Below, piece after piece: positions 54,560 to 63,848 of a stretch of 64,000 bases of DNA. The DNA is from Chitinispirillaceae bacterium. GTDB lineage: Bacteria; Fibrobacterota; Chitinivibrionia; Chitinivibrionales; Chitinispirillaceae. The notes below the pieces were generated by a model. It saw only the letters and a program-made list of their open reading frames with translations, was not told the origin of the DNA and did not search any database. The stretch lies in contig JAFGIN010000101.1 in NCBI GenBank assembly GCA_016929595.1, forward strand, positions 54,719 to 118,718. Reading direction: 5' to 3'. The position numbers were made by a program, and so were the translations under genes. How positions within the stretch are numbered: position 1 is the first letter of the stretch; the number at the start of each line of letters is the position of its first letter.

Positions 54560-55327
54560 ATGCTGACAATGCCGATAGATAAATGGAATAGTATTTCTGA
54601 AGATTATTTCGAAAAGGTACTTACTCCTTTTTCGAACAGCTTCTCAACAAAACTTTTTTTTTCAAAATTTACCATTGAGGAAACAATTGCCCGTGTGCTC
54701 GATGCCGGGTGTGGTAATGGTTACTTTCTTAAAGAGCTGATTTCGCGATATCCTCATCTCACAAAACCTGCCGCGATTGATTTTTCGGATAAAATGCTTG
54801 AAAACGCCAGAAAACGTATTGGCAGCTGTGTGCAATTGATCTGCTCCAAAATGGAATACCTTCCATTTGCTGGGAATTCATTCGATTATATCTTTGCAAT
54901 CAATTCCCTGATCGCTGATGACCGGTCTGTGCGTGAATGGTCCTTTAAGGAACTGAACCGGGTCCTCAATTCCTCCGGGAAATTGATTCTCTTACTTCCC
55001 TCACTGGAGAGTTATTGGGAGCAACTGCATGTTGCACGTGAGAATTTTATCTCCGATGGTATGGATGAAAAACAGGCTGTCTGGGAAGTTTACGATACGA
55101 TAAATAAACGATTATTCGATCCAATCGGAGGATATGTCAATGTGGAAAACAGTGCCTTGAGAATAAAATTATACACACGGTGGGAAATCAGAAAAAATAT
55201 TGAAGCGGCAGGGTTTTCAAACGTAATGATCGATAGATATCAGTACTCGTATGAGCACTGTACAAAACATAATCTTATTTGTAGCAACGAAGGATTATTT
55301 GACTGGTTTGTGATTGCACAAAAATGA
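54560..55327 (+). CDS. Class I SAM-dependent methyltransferase
   Basis: 255 residues. Motif I VLDAGCGNGYFLKELISRYP, motif II acid in PAAIDFSDKMLENARKRI, MEYLPFAGNSFDYIFAINSL and LNRVLNSSGKLILLLPSLES are UbiE/COQ5-like. Target unknown; in this cluster it may modify the product of the adenylating enzymes, or a protein. Gap of 21 bp to the channel gene. Confidence 0.85.
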   Translation: MLTMPIDKWNSISEDYFEKVLTPFSNSFSTKLFFSKFTIEETIARVLDAGCGNGYFLKELISRYPHLTKPAAIDFSDKMLENARKRIGSCVQLICSKMEYLPFAGNSFDYIFAINSLIADDRSVREWSFKELNRVLNSSGKLILLLPSLESYWEQLHVARENFISDGMDEKQAVWEVYDTINKRLFDPIGGYVNVENSALRIKLYTRWEIRKNIEAAGFSNVMIDRYQYSYEHCTKHNLICSNEGLFDWFVIAQK

Positions 55328-55364
55328 TCATTTTCTTCCAATCTGGTCAGGGCACTATCTCAGT

Positions 55365-58253
55365 ATGATACGCTATTTAGAAGAATCTCTTTCCGCAAAA
55401 GCATTTTCTGGAAATTTAATACCGGAATGCACTATTGCTGTGGCCAGGACTGTGCTCGACGATGCAAACGGAGTTTGCAAGGGTTTGAACAGCGGTAAAG
55501 AGCTCGAACTTCTATACGCCTCTATTGATCCTGTGGATCCGGATGCAGATCTGAAAGCTGCAACCTGTATTGTTTCAGCGTCGATTTATTTACACAACAG
55601 CAAATGGAAGATACATGGAAACGAATACACCTGGACGATTGTTCCAAGGGTGCTGCAAATTGCTGCTGCGCTGGAACTCTGCAAAACAGACAAACGAAAA
55701 TTTGCCGTTCAACCAACCGGTGAAGGCAAAACAATAACAGCTTTAGTTGCTATAGCTATACTTGCACTTAAAGGTTCAGTCCATATAATAACGGCTAACG
55801 ATTACCTCGCATCGAGAGACTGTCAGTGGATTGGTCCGGTGCTGGATATTCTGGGAATACAAAGAACGTTTCTCGATCATGATTTCACTGGAAAAAGCGC
55901 ACACTATGCGGCTCGTGTCATTTTCGGCTCTGATAAGGAGTTTCTTTTTGATTATCTTCGGGATTCTATCCGACCTCCGGATGTATCGAAAATGTGTAAT
56001 GAACGTATGAACGTTCTTGTAGATGAAGGGGATCATATACTGCTCGATGAACTGATGACTCCCGCTATTATTTCAAAAGAACATGACGAAACAAACCCCT
56101 ATCTTCACAAAGCAGATGCAATTGTCCGTACGTTGACAATATTACAGGAAAAAGCATGCAATGATCTCATAAAGATATTGAATGCCGGTTCTGTTACATC
56201 CGATTCAAAAGAGATACTATCTGCAATTACTTCCCTGCGATACAGTGGAAAAAGTGACACAAGGGTTTCTGACTATCTGAAAAAAAACAAAAGAATGGAG
56301 ATCGAGTCGCAACGGTATGAGTTCAAGCAGTCAATGAAGAGTGAGGATTCCGATTGGTACACACAATGTCTCTACTATGAAGTCAATGTTCAGGAGAAGA
56401 GCTGTGCATTTACCGATAAGGGTATGCACTACATTGAAAAAAAACTTGATCATCAGATATTTACATTACCGGAATTCAGGGCTGATACCGCAGATCACCT
56501 TTCACATTTTCAACTTCTTGCATCATTACAGAATGCACTTATGGCTTACACTCTATTAATCCGTGATGTGGATTATATCGTACGTAAATCAAAAATCGAG
56601 GTTCTAACCACCTCAATTGGCAGAGCAGACAGTCTGAAACGTTTTGGGCATGATCTGGCCGGAGCTGTTGCAGTTAAGGAACACGCAGAATTTTCAGGTG
56701 ATACTTCAAGTGTGACAAGAACAACTATCGCCGGGTTTGTTAAGGAGTATCGCCATTGTGCTGTTTTATCAGGAACATTAGTCCCCGATCATGCCGAATT
56801 TGAAACCATTTATGGCGCAAAAGCATTCCCGGTTCCTGTTAATAAACCTCTTATTGTAAAACATCACCAGGGGAAAATATTTCCTGATAACAATACAAAA
56901 TGTGATAACATTATTGAGGATGTACTCTATTTCCATGAATTTGGCCGGCCAGTACTTATTGGTACACATACAATAATCAACTCAGAAGAGATCGCCCGAA
57001 AGTTACGTGCCAAAGGAGTACCGGTTCGTCTTCTGTGTGCAAAAAACGAAGAAGAGGAGCCTGCAATCATTGCACTGGCTGGGGATTATGGAGCTGTAAC
57101 AGTTGCAACGAATATGGCCGGGAGGGGTTGTGATATAATTGTTTCAGAAGATTCGGAAATAAACATATGCCAGTCATTCATTGCGCTCATGAAACAAAGG
57201 AGATCTATCTGTAGTAGTATTTCGATTCAATGTGAATCAAAATACGAATCTGATTTCCTGTGCAATCAATTAAATATTTCGCGTGTCAACTATACTGTTA
57301 ATGCTGACAGTCGTTTTGCCTTATCAATAAGAATCGATGGAAATGCACCATCAGGCTTTGTTACAATGAGGTTCGGGTTGGGGCTGTATGTGATTGTTTC
57401 AGAGTTTTGTGTTTCACGACGTATTGAAATGCAACTGCGGGGCAGAACGGGACGTCAGGGAAGGCCCGGGAGCTCGACGCTTTTCACCTCTCTTCAGGAT
57501 GAAGCATTAATGCTGGTGCCATCGGTTCGGTGGTTCGGGTTGTGGATTAACAGCTGGTGTAAATGGCAACGTCACCCGGTTATAATGCAAATGTATCTCT
57601 GGATGACCAGTTTGTCGACTGAAGGGCACCAGCGATTCTTGCGTCATGAACAACTTTTTTTCGACTATGTTTCTGAAATATTTCGAATGCGTACCGTGGA
57701 AATTCGGGAAAAAACAATTAAGTCGGAATGTAGTGCTGTAATTCAGGGCTCGATTCATTCGTTTATAGAATATCTGAATGAAGAAACAATGTTTGTCAAT
57801 CGATATGAGGATCGGATCTCCTTTGTGACCTCAAGACTTCAGACTGTATTTTCGTTACACGGGCAACAGCTTCCTGGTACAGTGTTCAATCTAACTGGAT
57901 CTCTTGATGTCAGAGCCGAATCATGGTTGTCGGGGCTGCTGACAACAAGAGATATCCGCCATTCGAAAGATATGGTGATAGCCCATTTCTGCTCCTGTAT
58001 CGATGATGCCTGGCATTCATTTTCAACATCACTGGAGAGTTCCTGGGAGCAGGCTCATCTATTTGGATTTGCCGGCCGCGATCCCAGGACGACTTTTGTT
58101 GATATAACATTCGCAAAATGGCATGAGGTGATGTATCGTTTGCAGGAGCTTTTTTTAGTAAGATTGTTTGTTTTCGAGGCAGAACTAAAAGAAAAAGTCA
58201 AACTCACGACCAGTTCTGCAGATAATGAGCTTGAAGCACTGATGATTCGTTAG
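55365..58253 (+). CDS. Divergent SecA-like ATPase
   Basis: 962 residues from ATG 55365; the frame is open to TTG 55314 and neither has a good ribosome site. SecA motifs in order: FAVQPTGEGKTITALVAIAI (Walker A, about 113), IITANDYLASRDCQW, FGSDKEFLFDYLRDSI, MNVLVDEGDHILLDELMTPA (Walker B, SecA has DEvDsiLiDEARTP), AYTLLIRDVDYIVRKSKIEV, VATNMAGRGCDIIV and RRIEMQLRGRTGRQGRPGSS. Between the last two there is an insertion of about 60 residues not in housekeeping SecA. The C-terminal zinc tail is missing. It is too diverged to be the general SecA; a dedicated export motor or an adapted helicase-like ATPase is likely. Confidence 0.85.
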   Translation: MIRYLEESLSAKAFSGNLIPECTIAVARTVLDDANGVCKGLNSGKELELLYASIDPVDPDADLKAATCIVSASIYLHNSKWKIHGNEYTWTIVPRVLQIAAALELCKTDKRKFAVQPTGEGKTITALVAIAILALKGSVHIITANDYLASRDCQWIGPVLDILGIQRTFLDHDFTGKSAHYAARVIFGSDKEFLFDYLRDSIRPPDVSKMCNERMNVLVDEGDHILLDELMTPAIISKEHDETNPYLHKADAIVRTLTILQEKACNDLIKILNAGSVTSDSKEILSAITSLRYSGKSDTRVSDYLKKNKRMEIESQRYEFKQSMKSEDSDWYTQCLYYEVNVQEKSCAFTDKGMHYIEKKLDHQIFTLPEFRADTADHLSHFQLLASLQNALMAYTLLIRDVDYIVRKSKIEVLTTSIGRADSLKRFGHDLAGAVAVKEHAEFSGDTSSVTRTTIAGFVKEYRHCAVLSGTLVPDHAEFETIYGAKAFPVPVNKPLIVKHHQGKIFPDNNTKCDNIIEDVLYFHEFGRPVLIGTHTIINSEEIARKLRAKGVPVRLLCAKNEEEEPAIIALAGDYGAVTVATNMAGRGCDIIVSEDSEINICQSFIALMKQRRSICSSISIQCESKYESDFLCNQLNISRVNYTVNADSRFALSIRIDGNAPSGFVTMRFGLGLYVIVSEFCVSRRIEMQLRGRTGRQGRPGSSTLFTSLQDEALMLVPSVRWFGLWINSWCKWQRHPVIMQMYLWMTSLSTEGHQRFLRHEQLFFDYVSEIFRMRTVEIREKTIKSECSAVIQGSIHSFIEYLNEETMFVNRYEDRISFVTSRLQTVFSLHGQQLPGTVFNLTGSLDVRAESWLSGLLTTRDIRHSKDMVIAHFCSCIDDAWHSFSTSLESSWEQAHLFGFAGRDPRTTFVDITFAKWHEVMYRLQELFLVRLFVFEAELKEKVKLTTSSADNELEALMIR

Positions 58254-58310
58254 ATATGCTTTTACATAGACGTTATCTTTTATTAATTTATACAGGAGGC
58301 GATTATCTAA

Positions 58311-58463
58311 CTCAAATCGCTCCCGGAAGATATTGATTTGCTCAAGTCTCTCCTTCGGAGGATTCAGGCGTTGCAGCTTGCCGAAGTGGGGCGTCCAGAT
58401 TTTGGAGGCTTTTGTAATTATCTCGAAATATTTTACACCGTTAAAAACGTGGAGGTCAAATGA
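58311..58463 (+). other. Short open frame, possible transposase remnant
   Basis: From codon CTC 58311 to TGA 58461 the frame reads LKSLPEDIDLLKSLLRRIQA and then LQLAEVGRPDFGGF. 'LPEDIDLLKSLL' resembles the beginning of IS66-type TnpC, and AGGAGG stands upstream, but there is no ATG and an upstream TAA at 58308. Its stop overlaps the yjfI start (ATGA). It may be a remnant or a short coupled leader frame. Confidence 0.3.
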
Positions 58464-58873
58464 TTGAAAATGCATTAGTTAAAACAATAAGTAAAATGCC
58501 TATCACTGAATTTCTAACAGAAAAAGGGTATCAGGTAGAGAAAGTTGGTGACAATGTTTTTACCGTTCACCGTAGTGAAGAGCTGCCGGTTTACATGAGC
58601 ATTGATGGCTCTACACTTTATTTTGAAGCGGATCTTGGTAACATCTCTGAAATCGCAAGTAAAGAGTTGTATTTCTCATTTCTCGATTTAAACACAGAAA
58701 TACTTCCTGTAAGCCTGGGGATCGATACCACCAAAGCGGATGATCCACATCTGGTGCTGGTGGAAAGCAGAGAAATTGACAATTTAGATGACAACGAGAT
58801 TCTGTCTGTTCTCGATGCAATAGAACTTGCAATAGACAAACTTGAAAACATTTTATCCAGCCATATAAAATAG
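58460..58873 (+). CDS. yjfI: YjfI-like protein (DUF2170)
   Basis: 137 residues, ATG 58460 with GGAGG close upstream. DLGNISEIASKELYFSFLDL then NTEILPVSLGIDTTKADDPH aligns in order with E. coli YjfI (…LLRNQKMMPLSSVGIS…), and the C-terminal helix ILSVLDAIELAIDKLENIL corresponds to its last helix. In E. coli and many others YjfI stands beside the PspA-like YjfJ, as here (10 bp to pspA). Molecular function unknown; predicted partner of the PspA protein. Confidence 0.75.
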   Translation: MIENALVKTISKMPITEFLTEKGYQVEKVGDNVFTVHRSEELPVYMSIDGSTLYFEADLGNISEIASKELYFSFLDLNTEILPVSLGIDTTKADDPHLVLVESREIDNLDDNEILSVLDAIELAIDKLENILSSHIK

Positions 58874-58883
58874 GGGAGTGACA

Positions 58884-59570
58884 ATGAGTATTTTTGGAAG
58901 ACTTTTTAAAGTTGGTGAAGCAAATGCAAACAAGGTCCTCGATAAACTTGAAAAACCGGAGGTTATGCTTGAGCAGGCTATCCGTGATCAGGAAAAACAT
59001 ATTCGTGAAGCTCGTCAAAATGTGCAAAGCGTGATTGCGACGGAACGACAGACTAAAGCACTTCTGGACCAGGAGAAAGAAAATGCGGCTGCGTGGCAAT
59101 CCAAAGCAGAGGCTGCACTGAGAGCTGGTAATGAAGAACTTGCCACCAGAGCACTTGTTCGCAGTGAAGAGCACACCGGTAAATCCGGTACGCTGCAACC
59201 TCAATGGGAAGCACAGCGGGCTGAAGTTGAGAAACTCAAAGTGGCTATTAACAAGTTGGAAAGCGAACTGTCCGAATTGAAACGCAACAAGGACATCATT
59301 ATCGCACAAAGTAAAATGGCTGAAGTTAAGAAGTCGATCTATGAAGCAAAAGCGCAGATCGGTAATAAAAGTGGTCAGACTCAGGCGCTTATCGAACGTA
59401 TGAAAGCAAAGGCATCCCGTGCGTCATTCGAAGCGGATGCGGCTGAAGAGCTTGCAGAAGTAACTGGTGGTGATGAACTTGAAAAAGAGTTTGCAAAAAT
59501 CGGTTCTCCTTCAATAAGTCCGAACGTTCAGGATAAACTTGCGGCATTAAAGGCAAAATTAAATAGTTAA
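58884..59570 (+). CDS. pspA: PspA/IM30 (Vipp1)-family membrane-stress protein
   Basis: 228 residues from ATG 58884, behind GGGGAG; GTG 58878 in frame is less likely. N-terminal amphipathic helix MSIFGRLFKVGEANANKVLD, then a long coiled coil to about residue 195 (VMLEQAIRDQEKHIREARQN ... AEVEKLKVAINKLESELSEL), and a short C-terminal helix VQDKLAALKAKLNS. This is the ESCRT-III-like fold that binds and stabilises the inner membrane on stress. The preceding DUF2170 gene and the rightward terminator at 59578 define a yjfI-pspA unit. Confidence 0.92.
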   Translation: MSIFGRLFKVGEANANKVLDKLEKPEVMLEQAIRDQEKHIREARQNVQSVIATERQTKALLDQEKENAAAWQSKAEAALRAGNEELATRALVRSEEHTGKSGTLQPQWEAQRAEVEKLKVAINKLESELSELKRNKDIIIAQSKMAEVKKSIYEAKAQIGNKSGQTQALIERMKAKASRASFEADAAEELAEVTGGDELEKEFAKIGSPSISPNVQDKLAALKAKLNS

Positions 59571-59577
59571 GCTGTTA

Positions 59578-59616
59578 GGGTTATACTCCTGGAGATGCAG
59601 GGGTATCCCTTTTTTC
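59578..59616 (+). terminator. Terminator after pspA
   Basis: ATACTCCTG (59583-59591) pairs with CAGGGGTAT (59598-59606); a GGG/CCC extension closes the base, followed by TTTTTT. Ends the pspA transcript 8 bp after its stop. Confidence 0.88.
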
Positions 59617-59654
59617 AAAATAATATACCCAAGCCAGTTTTTTAGTGAGCTAAA

Positions 59655-60014
59655 ATGATCCGACGAATTATAAGAATTGTAAAAGCAAATATTGAACACA
59701 GCTCCGGAAAGTGGAAAAGCTCTCAACCATCCGAATCAGTTCATAAGAAAAAACAATACTCTGATGATGAAAGCTTCTCGACATCCACCCGGACAACTTC
59801 ATCAGAAAACCAACAATTAATTGATGATCTTGCTTATTTCGGATTGAAACCTCCATCAAATCTCAGTGAAGTAAAAACAGCCCGAAATCGTGAAATGCTC
59901 AAATATCACCCCGACAAGTTTGCATCAGATCCGGAGAAGTTGCAATATGCAAACGAAATAGCGCTTGTTTACAATGCAGCATACGAACGTTTGGAAGCGT
60001 ATTACAGCAAATAG
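59655..60014 (+). CDS. Small J-domain protein
   Basis: 119 residues. The N-terminal 60 are basic and Ser-rich (MIRRIIRIVKANIEHSSGKW). Residues 60-115 are a J domain: helix II NLSEVKTARNREMLKYHPDK carries the invariant HPD, helix III KLQYANEIALVYNAAYERLE follows. Unusual in placing J at the C-terminus and in replacing the first helix with DDLAYFGLKPP. Probably a DnaK co-chaperone; the basic N-terminus may be an anchor or nucleic-acid contact. It follows pspA in the same direction but after a terminator. Confidence 0.82.
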   Translation: MIRRIIRIVKANIEHSSGKWKSSQPSESVHKKKQYSDDESFSTSTRTTSSENQQLIDDLAYFGLKPPSNLSEVKTARNREMLKYHPDKFASDPEKLQYANEIALVYNAAYERLEAYYSK

Positions 60015-60091
60015 AGTCCGTTGAATGCTACAAAAAAATCTATTCTTCAAGTTTCGAATAGTTGTTATTCACGTAAAGCAAAAATTAAATA

Positions 60092-60211
60092 TTAAAAGCA
60101 GCTTGCTGCATTTCCCGCTACCGATGGCTTGAGAGCCTTAGCCACCTGTTTTTCAAGTAACCACAACTTCCAATGGTCAAGACTTTCGAGAATCACGATA
60201 TCACAATTCAT
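60092..60211 (-). CDS. 39-codon frame translationally coupled to rarA
   Basis: The rarA stop and an ATG at 60211 overlap as ATGA on the minus strand. The frame reads [20 protein letters not shown] then KQVAKALKPSVAGNAASCF, with a plausible amphipathic helix. No known family. It could be a small protein made by coupling, or the original rarA C-terminus displaced by a frameshift. Confidence 0.4.
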   Translation of the reverse strand: MNCDIVILESLDHWKLWLLEKQVAKALKPSVAGNAASCF

Positions 60212-62472
60212 CTGGTGTTCGCTTTGACAACCCTGATAATTACATTCACCATCTTCCACTTTTGAACAGTGAAATCCAGTTTTTTATGGATAAGCTGTTG
60301 CATACGGTTTCTTGTCTCCAGATTATAGTATTTTGAGATAGTGTCCCCAAGTGAAAGTTTTTTACTGTCCTCTGATGTCCTGAACCAGAAGTCAATTTCA
60401 TCGGGTCTCATGGTACGTTCTGAGAGCTCCTCGTGTGAAAAAGTTCTGACCTCAAGGTCCCCGGCAGATTGTAACAGTGATGTTATTGATGCAACTGTCC
60501 AGTTTACAAGAGGATTGTCATCTGCATTGTAGAGTAAGTTTTCAATCGTCTCAAGCTGCGCGAGACTTTCAGTGTCAATTGTACCGCTGAGGAGTTCAGA
60601 GATCCGCTGCCCCTGAGATGGTACTGATTCTGCAAGGATGATACGTCCATCATTATCTAATCTTTGAGCAATTAACGTTACCGCTTCCTTTTTATCCGCT
60701 AGTTTCTGTAGAACATTCCTCCCGATAATGACATTGAATTTCAGATTTGGGTTACAATCGTTATACAATTCAAAAGGAAAATGCTCTTCCGGGCAGAGAA
60801 TGAGTTGTGGCCTGAGCAGCAGATCCAGTCGTTCCGATGCTTTCTTTACAGTATCATAAGCGTTCTTGTCATGTGCTGCAGCCCAGACTCCTCCCTGTGG
60901 CACATGGCGCAGTGCTTCAAAGGTCAGCAAACCGGTTCTGGTATTCAGGTCGAGTATCAGATCGGTTTTCTTTATTTCCGCAAGTGTCATGATCTGTTTA
61001 CGGATGGTATCAATTTCATGTCCGCGACTTCCCAATGACCGTTCATACCATCCACTCTGAGTGCTGGCGCTTTTACAGGCTGTATCTATCATCAATGGCG
61101 ATGAGGTATCGTTGTCGACCATTGCTTCAAGCTGTGCTTCACGATGACGATTGACACGATCAGCTATTTCATGCTCATAGCCCTGGTCTGACGGTTGATA
61201 AAAGAGCTTTCCCTGAAGTGAGGAGGGGAGATATTGCTGTGCAATCCAGTGATCGCGGTATGCGTGGGGATAGAGATATCCGGCTCCATGACCAAACCCA
61301 TCCTTATCACGGTTGCTGTCCCGAAGGTGATTGGGTACATCATCGGTTGCTTCCTGGGAAACAGTATTGAGCGCATCAAAAAAAGCCATTGAAGAGTTAC
61401 TTTTAGGTGCAGTAGCAAGATAGAGACAGGCATGTGCAAGATGGTACCTCCCTTCAGGAAGACCTACATAATCAAATGCCTGAGAAGCACTAACCACAAC
61501 TGAGAGAGCATGAGGATCGGCAAGACCGATATCCTCACATGCAAGAATAAGCATTCGGCGGAAGATAAACCGTGGGTCTTCACCGGCGTATATCATTTTG
61601 GACATCCAGTACAGTGCGGCATCCGGATCAGATCCGCGGACCGATTTGATAAATGCACTTATTGTATCGTAATGTGCATCGCCATCTTTATCGTAAAGGA
61701 TGGCACGTTGCTGGATCGATTCCTCCGCAATTGAACGGGTGATAGTGATGATTCCATTGCTATCCGGTTTTGTTGTTTCAATCGCAAGTTCAAGCGCATT
61801 GAGCACTCCGCGGGCATCACCATTGGATACCTTTACCAGATGTGCAAGTGCATCATCATCGATACTGATATTTTTATTCCCGTATCCACGTTCCCTGTCT
61901 TTGATCGCCATTAAAGCTACTGCTTTGAGATCATCATTGGTGAGTTGAGTCAGCTGGAAAATTCGCGAGCGCGAAACGAGCGCTTTATTTACTTCGAAGT
62001 ATGGGTTTTCGGTCGTTGCCCCAATTAAAATAATAATACCGTTTTCCACATGCGGAAGGAGAGCGTCCTGTTGTGCTTTGTTAAATCGGTGAACTTCATC
62101 GATAAAAAGTATCGTTTTTCTGCTGTAGAGTGATAGCGTTTTTTGTGCTGTGTCAATTGATTCGCGTATTTCTTTAACACCTGCAAGTACCGCATTGATC
62201 GACAGAAACTGTGCTTTTGTCGTGTTGGCAATAATACGTGCGAGTGTTGTTTTTCCTGTGCCCGGAGGACCGAAAAAGATAACACTTGATAGTTGGTCGA
62301 TCTGTATGGCTCTGCGGAGCAGGCGTCCTTCACCAATAATATGCTGTTGACCGATATATTCATCAAGAGTCCGCGGACGCATTCGATCTGCAAGCGGAGC
62401 CGTTTTTTTTAAAAGTTCAGTTCGATGCTGATCAAAAAGGTCTGAATTTTGCGAAAAACTATTTTTCACCAT
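60208..62472 (-). CDS. rarA: RarA/MgsA clamp-loader-like ATPase fused to a methyltransferase-like domain
   Basis: 754 residues; standard RarA is about 440. Residues 1-440 are Rar[21 protein letters not shown], Walker [38 protein letters not shown] (Walker B), [20 protein letters not shown], and the C-terminal tetramer part with [20 protein letters not shown]. Residues about 490-640 have a Rossmann-like methyltransferase layout ([20 protein letters not shown] ... [20 protein letters not shown]), but the SAM Gly-rich motif is degenerate (LDLNTRTG). RarA acts at stalled replication forks; the extra domain's role is unknown. Start ATG 62472 lies only 25 bp from the divergent VanZ-type gene. Confidence 0.9.
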   Translation of the reverse strand: MVKNSFSQNSDLFDQHRTELLKKTAPLADRMRPRTLDEYIGQQHIIGEGRLLRRAIQIDQLSSVIFFGPPGTGKTTLARIIANTTKAQFLSINAVLAGVKEIRESIDTAQKTLSLYSRKTILFIDEVHRFNKAQQDALLPHVENGIIILIGATTENPYFEVNKALVSRSRIFQLTQLTNDDLKAVALMAIKDRERGYGNKNISIDDDALAHLVKVSNGDARGVLNALELAIETTKPDSNGIITITRSIAEESIQQRAILYDKDGDAHYDTISAFIKSVRGSDPDAALYWMSKMIYAGEDPRFIFRRMLILACEDIGLADPHALSVVVSASQAFDYVGLPEGRYHLAHACLYLATAPKSNSSMAFFDALNTVSQEATDDVPNHLRDSNRDKDGFGHGAGYLYPHAYRDHWIAQQYLPSSLQGKLFYQPSDQGYEHEIADRVNRHREAQLEAMVDNDTSSPLMIDTACKSASTQSGWYERSLGSRGHEIDTIRKQIMTLAEIKKTDLILDLNTRTGLLTFEALRHVPQGGVWAAAHDKNAYDTVKKASERLDLLLRPQLILCPEEHFPFELYNDCNPNLKFNVIIGRNVLQKLADKKEAVTLIAQRLDNDGRIILAESVPSQGQRISELLSGTIDTESLAQLETIENLLYNADDNPLVNWTVASITSLLQSAGDLEVRTFSHEELSERTMRPDEIDFWFRTSEDSKKLSLGDTISKYYNLETRNRMQQLIHKKLDFTVQKWKMVNVIIRVVKANTR

Positions 62473-62497
62473 TATTTTTTACTCTTCCAGGGGGCTA

Positions 62498-63565
62498 ATG
62501 ATACAATCGACTGAAAATATAACTTATATGTCGAAAAAAATACGAATTCTGCATCTGATTGTTATCATTATAGTTAATATAGTGATTTCAGGAGGTATCA
62601 TTTGTGCGGGATTGTGGCCTTTCAATTTCTTCCCGGAAAATGGCTGTTATTTAAATGAAGAATTACAGACATTGAATTTCAAAGCTCCAGGGATAACATA
62701 CCTCAGGTTTTTCAGAGCTTCAGATTCAATTTCTTCTAACGATTCACCACTCTCAATCAAACTTGAGCTGGAGTCATCCCGGATGCCGGAATATAGCGCA
62801 TATATCCTGGATATATCAAATCGATCGGGCGAACGTTTTTCACTATTACAATGGAAATCATCTCTTATTGTGCAGTTGGGGAGTTCACGCATCTCTTTTT
62901 CAGATGTTATGGAGCCGGGGTATCGGGTAAAAGTGGCGATAACAGCAGAGGGATCAGTGCTAAATGTAAGATGTAATAAAATGCAGAAAACGTTAAAGGG
63001 GGACCTCTTAAATAAATTATTAGACAGTAAGCCCCTTCTTCTTGTTGCCGGTAATGATCCTTCTTTACGCAAGGCTTGGTTTGGAATTGTTTACTCACTA
63101 CAGTTGAAAAAAAACGGTTCATCTGTGGACTGTGAATGCATGCCGATAAAAAAACGTTCTGATTCAGATGGTGAGAAACAGCATAGCATGTGCAGATTGC
63201 TGGTGCCAGAACGGATGGTACCACTTAAAATGGCTGTTTTGACTCCACCCTGGGAGGATTTCAAAAAAGGGCGTAGATACGAACTTGACCTGCTGTTGAA
63301 TGCAGCAGGTTTTGTTCCAATCGGGTTTTCATTGTGTCTCTTATTGACTCTGGTATTCCGGATGAAACGATACTGGATGGCTGTAATTATTATCTGTTTT
63401 CTTTTAAGTCTGTTTATTGAATTCTCCCAGTCGTTTTTGATTACACGTACATCTCAGATGTCCGACCTGATTTTGAACAGCTGGGGTGGAGCGTTGGGTG
63501 TAGTACTTTATGTTATAGTGTTGGAGATGTTCAATAGCAGACGGGGGAAAAGGAGATGTGTTTGA
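62498..63565 (+). CDS. VanZ-domain membrane protein with an embedded beta-sandwich
   Basis: 355 residues from ATG 62498 behind AGGGGGC (ATG 62528 is an alternative). A first helix (LIVIIIVNIVISGGIICAGL) and the VanZ 'WPFNFFPENG' motif are followed by about 160 residues resembling a concanavalin-like (LamG-type) sandwich (FSLLQWKSSLIVQLGSSRIS), and then three helices with FVPIGFSLCLLL and the VanZ signature LFIEFSQSFLITRTSQMSDL. A split VanZ domain with a sugar-binding-type insert is seen in several Gram-negative phyla. Function unknown; VanZ itself gives low teicoplanin resistance in enterococci. Confidence 0.82.
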   Translation: MIQSTENITYMSKKIRILHLIVIIIVNIVISGGIICAGLWPFNFFPENGCYLNEELQTLNFKAPGITYLRFFRASDSISSNDSPLSIKLELESSRMPEYSAYILDISNRSGERFSLLQWKSSLIVQLGSSRISFSDVMEPGYRVKVAITAEGSVLNVRCNKMQKTLKGDLLNKLLDSKPLLLVAGNDPSLRKAWFGIVYSLQLKKNGSSVDCECMPIKKRSDSDGEKQHSMCRLLVPERMVPLKMAVLTPPWEDFKKGRRYELDLLLNAAGFVPIGFSLCLLLTLVFRMKRYWMAVIIICFLLSLFIEFSQSFLITRTSQMSDLILNSWGGALGVVLYVIVLEMFNSRRGKRRCV

Positions 63566-63768
63566 ATAGGTCAATCTTGTGCAATTATTTGAATTTCAAT
63601 GCTTTATAAACAAATCTGCTGCTTCGAATAAAAAAGTTAATAAAAAATTAAAAAAAATATTAAAAAGTGTTAATGTTTTTTCTGGAATGATTCGATAGAT
63701 TGTAATGAAAGCACCTGACGATCTTGAAAATGAAAAAATTGATTTTTAAAGATCACTGGTAAAATACA

Positions 63769-63841
63769 TAATGGCAAGGAAGCCATTACTTACAAACCAC
63801 GAATGATATCACAACGCAGGATATCGTTCACAACATGGAGG
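63769..63841 (+). promoter_or_regulatory. Two hairpins in the flagellin leader
   Basis: Hairpin 1: TAATGGC (63769-63775), loop AAGGAA, GCCATTA (63782-63788). Hairpin 2: GAATGATATC (63801-63810), loop ACAACGCAG, GATATCGTTC (63820-63829). The Shine-Dalgarno ATGGAGG (about 63835-63841) follows hairpin 2. A GGA in a hairpin loop and a second GGA in the ribosome site is the pattern bound by CsrA in flagellin mRNAs. Regulation is inference. Confidence 0.55.
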
Positions 63842-63848
63842 TTCACGT

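Noticed and set aside
58185..58475. Minus-strand frame of 96 codons between the SecA-like gene and yjfI
   Set aside because: Overlaps coding ends on the plus strand, no ribosome site, and its residues show no family pattern.
63566..63848. Sigma-28 promoter upstream of flagellin (TAAA ... CGAATAA near 63610)
   Set aside because: Spacing is about 13 instead of 15 and the -10 match is poor, so it is not reported as a feature.
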